Source: Phoronis ovalis
Taxonomy: Eukaryota > Phoronida > Phoronidae
Reading direction: 5' to 3'
NCBI GenBank assembly: GCA_028565635.1
Contig: JAOXYB010019195.1
Span: 1-17,923 of the forward strand
DNA length: 17,923 nucleotides
Shown here: positions 10,254-17,923 of the stretch, piece by piece
Position numbering within the stretch: the first letter of the stretch is position 1
How the letters are laid out: the number at the start of each line of letters is the position of its first letter
Notes under the pieces: model-generated
What the model was told of the DNA's origin: nothing
The model's database searches: none
The model's input: the letters and a program-made list of their open reading frames with translations, nothing else
Position numbers and translations under genes: made by a program

Positions 10254-13192
10254 TGTTTATTTTGAAATGAAACAATTCACCATAAGCATTCTGCAATTGC
10301 TAAAATCTTCTAGTTAATGTGTAAATAATTTTCTGTAACTCTTGGGACCAGACATGAAATATTAATCAAGCTGCAAAATGTTATTAGTGCCTATGATTTG
10401 TTGTTTAACAGTATTTATATTGTGTTAACTCAGATCATATTCAATTATAATATTACAATTTGCGATAAAAAAGCAGCCATGAAATGTCATGCATTTAATA
10501 TATATAAAGGTTGTGCCAGATCGTGTTATCTCTACTGGTTTTTGATCATCCATTAAGAAATTAATTTCCGTATCTTCTAGTTATTTCTTGTTGTTTATTA
10601 ATATTTGCCTTGAATAGTTTTCAAAAAGTGATATGATGATGTAGCTATATTACTAACCAACATATTCTAATAGTAGTATCATGGACCAAAATTTCACAAA
10701 TTGTCATTTTCTATAGGGCAGAAAACTGCTATTATTACCATAGTAAAACACCAACTTGATTTTTTGAAAATGAAATTATAATTTAAGCATTATTACCAAA
10801 TTTGTTCCTGGGTAGTAGGATAGATTTCAGGTCAAGAAAACTCAATTACAAGTCTTGTGATCTTTTACCTTGCATGCTATTGTATGCTGTAAACAAATAA
10901 ACATCATTTTCTGAAGTTATGCTTCGATTACTGCTAATAAGGGTGTAGATTACAAACTTGTTGTGACTGTTTTTGTGCTCAACTTTTTTAACCAAACTTC
11001 TTTTACTCTGAAACTAATCAAAACCACTATGGATTCTTGCTGTTCATTTCTTAAAAAATAAATAAGATATTTAACTGTCTATCCAAAAAAAGCAAGTTAA
11101 TGCTGAAATGTTTTGTTCTGTTATTCAGTTTCTTTTGGAAAAAAATGCTGTAAATTAATCAATAAGCTTTGATTACAAAACAATGATATCATAATCATAT
11201 TACATGTGGTTAGTAGTTTAACTTATCAATTATTGTATGTAGCTGCAGTCTGATTATATAAATCAAGAAGAAAAATCCTGGGTTTGATGATGTGCCAAAA
11301 GCAATTTGGCAAACTGAGAATCTTTTAAATTATTTTAAATACCATCAAAACTTGAAATTAAGATGCTTCATTTACTAACATGTATTAGTCGAAACATCTT
11401 GAATTAATGCAACATGTATTTTGTTAGTCCTATCAGGCTCTTGTTAATTAGGGGTTATTCAGCACTCTATGGGGAAGCAATGAGATTAGAACTAATTGTC
11501 ATATAAGGAAACCTGGCTGGAAAAGACTATTTGCATTTTATAAAAATGAATAAATCCTGCAAGTACTTGAAGAGGTTTAAGATTGAACATTTTAATAAAC
11601 ACTGCAAGTGACAATTCTCTACCAGAAATTACATTTTCCATAAATTACAAAAATAATTTTTTTGAAATATTTAGAAATTACTTTCAACTAGGGAATACAA
11701 TATTGAAAACTCAAATTTGCAGTATTTATCTACTTTCGAAAAATAGGATTTAAAACATATATTTAATGGAAAAAACAAAATAAGTGTCTTGCTATTTACT
11801 ATTTAACATCTACCCACCCCCGTACTTTGCATCTATTCATCCCTATATTAATGAAATCTTCATTAATTATTTGCAAAATTAGATTTGTTATAGCTTGAAT
11901 TCACTTTTTCTGAAAATTCATCCAACTAGAAGCTAATCTAGCAAAGAGCCAGGCCACATCTCAATCAAATTTACTAGTCATAGGTTTCAACCACATAACA
12001 GGATCATATTTAGTTATTTTTGGTCAAAACGGATATAATAAACTATTCGCACAAAAAAAACCGGATCCAGGCTGGGCTCAGTCTGAATAGTAAAGTTTGT
12101 ATTTTTATCATTGTACTTTTTTTAAAACTCATGTTTTTCCACTTAAAGTGATGATAAATTATAATTTTCATAACTTATATTAAGCCGTATTTTAATGTTG
12201 ATAACTTTTGTACCCTTTAGTACATTATTCAATCCAAAATTCTAATTTTATTTCTATTTTCATTACTAAAAATGATTAATTTATTGATAGTAATGTTTTA
12301 AATGAAGAAAAAAAAGAGTGAAATTGTCAAAATTATCAACTAGCAATATTATTTTAAATCCTCATATAATTAGCTGTTTAGCCTGTGTACAAGCTAATAT
12401 ATCTCAAAAGTCTGGGTGTTCTACACTTGTGGAAGTGTAATTTTAGGTTTTGAAAATGTTCCTTATCTATTCTTAAATAGTAGTTTCCTTTTTATGAGAA
12501 TATTAATAATTTGTTAAAAAAAACATGCAACATATTTGCCATACATTTTTTTTCTTTTAAAAAAAAACCCATTGTGAATGTACTGTTGACATGAGAAAAT
12601 GTTTGCTGCCCTTCTTTGACCTTGTCAAAGATTTATTTCCAAAATTTCTTAGTATCTGTTCTTGGTTAATCACTTGCAACAATTAAAATATCTACTGATG
12701 TAATGACAGATTGTTTGAATTTTGTGATAAATTATTTTAAACTCTTATATAAATTACTATACCTGTGATAGAAATTAATTTAAACTTCAGGACATGACTT
12801 TAACCATAAATGCCTCAAATACATTGAATTTCTTTAGAAGCATGGTTGTTTTGTTAATTAAGAAGTACACCTACCAGTATAAATCAGTATTCTGTAGAAA
12901 AAATTATCCATATGTAATTCATAGAACACAGCTTTTTACAAACAATTACTTTAACTAAACTGAATAGCACATTTGGGACTGCACTATTTTGTTATATGGA
13001 AGAGTCTATTATGGTTAAGCTTTCTAAAATGTCAACATGAAAATGGTATCTTCCTGAATTTATTGCTGTTATAGCTACATTTAAAAGTGTTTTATGGGAT
13101 CCAGGATATTTAATATTTTACTAAATGTTTTTATATTCAATGTTTGTTTAAAAAAAAACAGCATTTACAGATGATATAATATTGAAATTAAA
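10254..13192. other. AT-rich non-coding stretch
   Basis: No exon or RNA gene is recognisable. There are several homopolymer A or T runs (for example near 12300, 12520 and 12550) and a small GC-richer patch at about 12060-12085. It is probably PSMD1 intron. Confidence 0.5.
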
Positions 13193-13201
13193 ACTGCACC
13201 C

Positions 13202-13435
13202 CCGGGGGGGGCACTCTCTGTTATATAAGGTAGGGATGTGAGGCCCAGGGGTCCAAACCCTGACCCTGAGATTTCTCCGGAATTGACAAAATACCTACCC
13301 TGAAATATCCTTGGCCCCAAAATCGTCTTCGTGCTGCCAGAAAAAAATTGACAAGCAAAATAAAAGGCCATTTACACTTCTATCGTACTCCTTAAACACT
13401 GTAAATATAGACCGATTTAGGAAGTGCCTCCCGGG
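13202..13435. mobile_element. Short inverted-repeat element with G-run head and 9-bp flanking direct repeats
   Basis: The left end is CCGGGGGGGGCACT and the right end is AGTGCCTCCCGGG, which are imperfect inverted repeats sharing the GGCACT inner part. The identical 9-mer ACTGCACCC flanks it at 13193-13201 and 13436-13444, which looks like a target-site duplication. The inner left part (GGTAGGGATGTGAGGCCC, then CAAACCCTGACCC) is richer in GC than its surroundings. It has no transposase. A 9-bp duplication is typical of Mutator-like elements, but the terminal motif is not one I can assign; hAT (8 bp) is an alternative. Confidence 0.6.
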
Positions 13436-13444
13436 ACTGCACCC

Positions 13445-14364
13445 ATTACATTACACTGCCAACTTTCATAGCCTAACCTATGTAACTGAATATTGCAATA
13501 ATGTAGAAGTTTGTTTTGTTACCTGATATGAGGTACTTTTGCAAAGTGTTTTTTATATAAATTTATTTAAGTACACCTGTTTGTCCTTTCTAAAATATGA
13601 GTCTTGTCAAATAAAAGATGATTGATCATCCCCAGTCCAATAAACACAATGCTCCATAGACACTCCAATGATATAGTGAAGATTTAAAGAAAATAGATAT
13701 GCTTGTAAACATTTTGTTAATTTCCTTGTATTCAATTTTTTTTGTAGTATAGGGATTAAGTTGTGACAGAGTCTTACTTTTGTAAGAAATAAGCTGAAAT
13801 TTGACTCAACAATGTATTTATCCAACGGAACTAGATATAAAATACTGATTGATGTTTAATTTATAAGATATAGTTTTTGCTTACCTATCATGTGTTGCAT
13901 ACTGTACCAAAAGTATACCAAAAATATTTATGAATCAGTACTGTGTCAATTTTCCAAATTATATCTGTCTTAATTTATATAGTATTTGAAATGAACATGT
14001 GTGCGGTAAATATGTTTATTATATAAAACATCTTATAGTTTCAAAAATTGCCAAAAAAACATGGATATACCCTAAAGTTATTAGCCTAAAAAATAATTAG
14101 CTGATTATCATCTAGACAATGTGAGAAGGGAATGAGAGATTAGTTATATGATCATATAATAGAATAATGAATGCAACTAAGTGAAATATTAGAAATCCTT
14201 TTTGGCACTAAGCACCGAGAAGCCTCCATTATAACACTGATACCCAAGAAGCCATCATAATAACAATGGCTGATTTTGAAATAGCAGCGAATTCCTGAAA
14301 TAGAGTTTAATCAGGTTTTTGCCAACTCTGAAAAGTAAATGTGGCTCAAGTATAACAAGGAACG
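13445..14364. other. AT-rich non-coding spacer between the two G-run repeats
   Basis: Nothing coding was recognised. The open frames at 13311-13526 (plus) and 13607-13825 (minus) have no recognisable domains, and the first runs across the boundary of the repeat element. A 16-bp palindrome sits at 14144-14159. Confidence 0.45.
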
Positions 14365-14643
14365 GTACTTGGCCAATTTATGGTATAGGTGTGAGGCCAG
14401 GCCTCAAAACCCTATTCCCGTTGCAAGCCAGCTATGGCAAAAAACACCCCATTGTCAGAAAAGATGGCTAAAAATGAACCCCTTTAGTAACACCCATGGC
14501 AAAAAAAAACACCCCTTTATAAGCAAACATGGCTAAAACACAGATTTTCGGGACCCGTTGTTAGCTGTGAGCTATAATATACCCCGTTGCAAATGTCCAG
14601 GGACCCTGAAAAACCATACCCCATACTATAGCAGTGCCCCCCC
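14365..14643 (-). repeat. Second member of the G-run repeat family, inverted, with ~32-bp internal repeats
   Basis: Read on the minus strand it begins at 14643 with GGGGGGGCACTG, the same head as the element at 13202. It also shares a GTGAGGCC...CAAAACCCT block (near 14390-14412) with that element. Inside, ATGGC followed by A/T and then ACCCC recurs with starts at 14434, 14464, 14496 and 14529, giving diverged tandem units of 30-33 bp. I could not fix the far end, so the boundary near 14365 is approximate. The open frame through it (14339-14536) is built from the repeat and is not taken as a gene. Confidence 0.55.
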
Positions 14644-14659
14644 TGGGAACCCAGGGAAA

Positions 14660-16454
14660 GAGAAATGGTAAAAGAAATTGAAGGTGTTTTAGAGGTTACA
14701 TTTCCAATTCCATTTATTTCCGTTGTTTTTCAACTGTTCAGAGCCTCAATAGAACAAGAATCAAAATCATGATATCTTTATCATTGACTGTGACATTTTC
14801 ACTTTTTCTCACTTTTGATTGCATAATGAGTTATAGAACTATAAGCATCATTTTTCTTTTTTCAAAATCCATAGTAATTACATTAACCAGTGTTATTGAA
14901 AATATAAGTTAGAACACAACTCTCAAATCAAAGCCAATAATGCATTACTTAATAGTGCAGTGATTTGATGAGTGAACAAACTATAATAATACTACAAAGT
15001 TAACCAAAAAGTTAGCCAAATACTAAGAATAATCTCTTATCTACTTAAATCTGCAAAAAAATATGGAAACAAATGACTATAAAGTATGCTAGTAGACTTT
15101 TAAATGCAATGTAATCACTTAAATTGTTATTGTCGGAAATGCTTCAAAAGTCTTAAAAATCTTATTACCTTTGTAAATTAAACAAGTGACTAAAATGAAA
15201 AGAATGTTTGTGTCTTTTAAATAACCCTAATCAAATTTTTAATGTCGGTGGTATATTGTATTTTAAAACTTATCTGCATTTCGATACTATGGGGGTATTA
15301 ATTCTTGAAGGTTTCAATAAGTTACATTTATTGCTTGATATACCTGTAATCTCACAGTTTTGTGCATCAGTCATTAATACAATGAAGGTAAACTTTCTGT
15401 TTGCACTTGCCCATCATGCAGGAATGATTTTTTCACTTAAATTTGCTGTTCTAATGAAGTAATACTATTAAATTGGTCTCATATTAGCACATTTTGTTTG
15501 CGTGAACTGAAACTATATAAAGAATATCTCCTTGATTATTCATTCATTTCCGAAGTTCTGTTCAAATATAGTACAGTTTTAGTGACTGCAGAACTAATTC
15601 TATATACATGTACTTTATTGAAAAGATCCTTAATGAAGCAAAACATAGATGTAAACATATTTTATGGTTTAGAATAGAAAATAATACTATATAAAACATC
15701 TTATTTACCATTTTAAATCACTTTCGTAGCTTTGTGTTAAAATGGCTCATTATAGATAGATCTTCCTGTAATTGTTTTTGTTAGATAATAATTTATAACT
15801 AATTTCAAAAAGACACTTTTGTATAAGCAGCATGTACAATGAAATATCCGTAAATTTCTGTACATCAATGCATTATGCAGAAACGTTTTAATGTAAATCT
15901 GGGATTGTTTTACTCCTTAATTTTTTAATTGAATATGTTCTAGAGGTTATACTGTTCTGATCATGATGAAGTGATTAGTTGGTATAACTTTAAAATTGTT
16001 TTCAGTTTACCAAAATTTGATTGCATAATGGAAAATGTCTCCACACAGATTCATTCAATCTGGATTTATCCTAGAATTTTATAAAAAAGTTTTAACTTAG
16101 ATGTGTAAAGTAGACTGGTAAAAAAAATATGCATTCAAAATAATAATTGTATTGAAAAGTATATGCAGTGAGCTGGATCGTAATTGTGCTTGATAAATTT
16201 AACTTTGCATTTCCTACTTCAGACCGCAAAATACGCTATGAAACAATGGAAAAGGTTTTTTGTCATCACTTTCAGCCTTGACATGATTTTTTGTTTCCTC
16301 AAATTCTTTCCAGCTGTCTTAATCTCCCATAGCGACTTTAAATTTTCTCACATGTTTATCCGTATCACCATGCACCTCACTCCCTTATGGTTTATTTCCG
16401 AGCTATTAAAGAGGTTCTTAAAAGTTTGCTAACATATTCCTTTTGTTTTTACAG
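14660..16454 (+). other. AT-rich non-coding stretch ending at the PSMD1 acceptor
   Basis: I saw no further exon. The open frames at 15208-15462 and 16184-16432 have no recognisable domain. The end is a good splice acceptor: a TGCTAAC branch-point match at 16427-16433, then a pyrimidine tract and ACAG at 16451-16454. Confidence 0.6.
16427..16433 (+). promoter_or_regulatory. PSMD1: Likely branch point of the PSMD1 intron
   Basis: TGCTAAC fits the metazoan branch consensus (yUnAy) with the branch A at 16432, 22 nt before the acceptor AG ends. A T-rich tract separates the two. It supports the exon boundary at 16455. Confidence 0.6.
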
Positions 16455-16569
16455 AACTCCAGAACAATGTCCAAGTGTGGTCTCCTTGCTCTCAGAGAGT
16501 TACAATCCTCATGTACGGTATGGTGCTGCGATGGCACTGGGAATTGCATGCGCTGGAACTGGACTCAAG
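16455..16569 (+). CDS. PSMD1: PSMD1 (26S proteasome regulatory subunit Rpn2/S1), one internal exon
   Basis: The exon is 115 nt: one base completing an Arg codon, then 38 codons starting [20 protein letters not shown] and ending in CAGTGLK. It matches the highly conserved PSMD1 segment from the C-terminal half of the proteasome/cyclosome helical repeats. The [21 protein letters not shown] stretch is a typical PC repeat with its Gly/Ala-rich small-residue pattern. Rpn2 is a scaffold of the 19S regulatory particle base; it binds Rpn13, Rpn3 and Rpn12, and sits beside the Rpt ring. The acceptor is TTTTTACAG and the donor CAAG|GTTTGT, leaving phase 2 at the left and phase 0 at the right. No neighbouring PSMD1 exon is visible upstream to position 1 or downstream to 17923, so the gene is only partly in the window. 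Confidence 0.92.
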
Positions 16570-16987
16570 GTTTGTTCCAAGAATTTACACAGATTGCACT
16601 TTGTGTACTCTGTGGTGTACTGCTGTGTTTGTTATATTGAGGGACAACTTGGTTATATCTTAAACTACAAAAATTAAATAATTTTGTACTTCGAAGGTGT
16701 TTTGGATGAATTTATATTTCCTATTGATATTGATTTTCACCAATATACCAGGTTGCTGGGAGTTTTATATTTTGGCCGTTATGATATATGGACAAGGTTT
16801 TACTTTGTGGGAGGTTTTTTTTTGTACTTCTGTTTTGTCAAGTTTCAGAAACTAATGTAATTTTCATGTTAAGTTATTAATACCCATCCTAAAACCAGAA
16901 CCCTTAAAAAATGTCAGCAAAATGCAGAAATTTTAATATAAGATGTCAAACACAATTACTGATAAGTGTCTTGGAAAGGCTTATTGT

Positions 16988-17275
16988 ACCTAAATATACC
17001 TATTCTTGTTGAAATGTGTTGTGTAATGTTTCATAACAAGTTGGTTCTATTCTCTTAAAACGTTTGAATATAATTTCCCAGTTAAGTAAAATGCACCAAA
17101 AAAATATAGTTAAAAGCGTGTGGAGAAAGCTGGTAGTGCCCAAACCCAAAATAGTAATTTTTACATAAAAATATCTTGTCTTGTTTGATTGTGTTGTGTA
17201 TGGTTTCATAACAAAGTGAGTTCACCTGTGGGCTATAATTGTTTACATATGACTTCTCATTTATGTAAAGGCCAC
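16988..17275. repeat. Diverged direct duplication, two ~110-bp copies
   Basis: A block at about 16988-17097 recurs at about 17163-17275. Both share TTGTGTTGTGTA or similar, then the identical GTTTCATAACAA. Further along, GTTTGAATATAATTTCCCAG pairs with GTTTACATATGACTTCTCAT and then TAAGTAAAATGCA with TATGTAAAGGCCA. The copies are about 175 bp apart and clearly old. Confidence 0.6.
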
Positions 17276-17516
17276 TTTTTACCACTAATTAGAATGCAAT
17301 CAGTAAATATTTTGATGTGTGTAGTAATGAAAAATGCTGCTATATAGCAGGAAGCTTGTTGGGGCTGTACATTTTATATCCACTTTTTTGCAATCTGTAT
17401 GTCAGATATGCTGTATCTCCAGTTAATACTGCAGGCTTGTAGGTAGACATGACATCCCAAAGTTATCTAGAGGACAGAACTTCTAAACTGAGGCAAACTC
17501 TTAGAAATTTGGTGTT

Positions 17517-17593
17517 AAGTCATTTTATAGGTAATCCAGAGGTCATATTTTAATGAACTCAGAAAGTCATTTATAGGTTATGCAAAGGATGTA
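17517..17593. repeat. Short imperfect direct repeat, two copies ~47 bp apart
   Basis: AAGTCATTTTATAGGTAATC at 17517 and AAGTCATTTATAGGTTATGC at 17564 begin two similar segments of about 28 bp (both then AGAGG or AAAGG). It may be part of a larger degenerate repeat, since another GTTATCTAGAGG occurs at 17462. Confidence 0.45.
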
Positions 17594-17849
17594 AGAGTCA
17601 AAAGCAGTGATCCTTTCCTTTGCTAAAAGGTTATCTAGTTTTAATATGAATTCATAAACTCCCAGTTGTGTTATAGAATATTTTGTTGCAAATCAGCTCA
17701 CTTTCTGGCTTTGAATGTTTACATTTATGTTAATTGTAGATTTGAACACCTTTTAAATTACAATTTCTACTTATATTAATGCCTATAAGAAAAAGCCTAA
17801 GAAAAATAGTTTTATAATTAGTACTATGGGATTCTGAATTGACATATTA

Positions 17850-17923
17850 CGGTAATTCTTCTCAATTCGTACAACTCCGTTATTCGTACACACCCCCTTT
17901 TTCAGATTTTATAATTTCTGAAA
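17850..17923 (+). mobile_element. Possible terminus of a pogo/Tigger-like DNA transposon, cut by the window end
   Basis: After a TA at 17848-17849 the sequence reads CGGTAATTCTTCTCAATTCG, followed by TACAACTCCGTTATTCGTAC. The repeated ATTCGTAC and the CTCCGTTATTCG style resemble terminal repeats of Tigger/pogo elements, which insert at TA. The other end lies outside the window. This is recognition of a motif style only. Confidence 0.3.

Larger units (their letters stand above)
16570..17923 (+). other. PSMD1: PSMD1 intron, 5' part (at least 1354 bp)
   Basis: The intron starts at GTTTGT. The next PSMD1 exon, expected to begin near the conserved EAINLLEP segment, is not seen before the window ends. 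The open frames here have no recognisable domains. It contains the repeats listed separately. Confidence 0.7.

Noticed and set aside
11261-11360. A frame reading NPGFDDVPKAIWQTENLL, reminiscent of the start of a non-LTR retrotransposon reverse-transcriptase domain (PGxDxIP).
   Set aside because: The similarity covers about ten residues, no downstream RT motifs follow, and a stop comes soon after. It is most likely chance.
12050-12090. Small GC-richer patch (CCGGATCCAGGCTGGGCTCA) after an A run.
   Set aside because: It has no inverted or direct partner within the window and is too short to call a repeat or gene.
14144-14159. Perfect 16-bp palindrome TTATATGATCATATAA.
   Set aside because: AT-rich palindromes of this size are expected by chance in about 18 kb of such sequence, and it has no gene context.
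14339-14536. 65-residue plus-strand open frame.
   Set aside because: It is a translation of the 30-33-bp internal units of the G-run repeat, not a gene.
16378-16400. Frame SLMVYFR just before the PSMD1 exon, resembling the conserved SLGFILFR end of the preceding PSMD1 exon.
   Set aside because: There is no GT donor after it (AGC follows), the residues before it do not match PSMD1, and it would leave an intron of about 55 bp.

Overview
The window looks like nuclear DNA of an animal. It is strongly AT-rich, with short coding exons set in large introns, GT–AG splice sites with polypyrimidine tracts, and scattered repeat-like elements. The two genes I recognise are both animal genes. The organism is an invertebrate bilaterian: the receptor reads like an invertebrate 5-HT2 receptor, and I lean towards a mollusc or other lophotrochozoan. 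That placement rests on recognition by eye, not on a search.

Minus strand, 1203-6498: a complete three-exon coding region for a class A aminergic G-protein-coupled receptor of the 5-HT2 type. The coding exons are 6498-5931, 5485-5345 and 2569-1203. Both introns are phase 1 and each splits a glycine codon. The joined reading frame is 2076 nt, or 691 residues, with all diagnostic transmembrane motifs in place. It has an unusually long extracellular N-terminus with about 12 N-glycosylation sequons and a third cytoplasmic loop of about 190 residues.

Plus strand, 16455-16569: one internal exon of PSMD1 (Rpn2/S1), the largest subunit of the 26S proteasome lid-base scaffold. It covers part of the proteasome/cyclosome alpha-solenoid repeats. 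No other PSMD1 exon is visible, although roughly two thirds of the protein should be encoded upstream. If those exons lie before position 1, the receptor gene sits whole, in antisense, inside one PSMD1 intron of more than 16 kb. In vertebrates HTR2B is nested antisense inside PSMD1, so this would be an ancient nested gene pair kept in an invertebrate. This is the main point of interest in the window.

Between and after the genes (6.5-16.45 kb and 16.57-17.9 kb) I see no further coding sequence. This DNA holds a degenerate 23-bp tandem repeat (6831-6945), a 59-bp tandem duplication (9700-9812), a 429-bp TA-flanked MITE-like element with terminal inverted repeats (9823-10251), and two related G-run repeats facing each other (13202-13435, with 9-bp direct repeats, and about 14365-14643). 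It also holds a diverged 110-bp duplication downstream of the PSMD1 exon and, at the very end, what may be the terminus of a pogo/Tigger-like transposon. I found no tRNA, rRNA, CRISPR array or viral gene.
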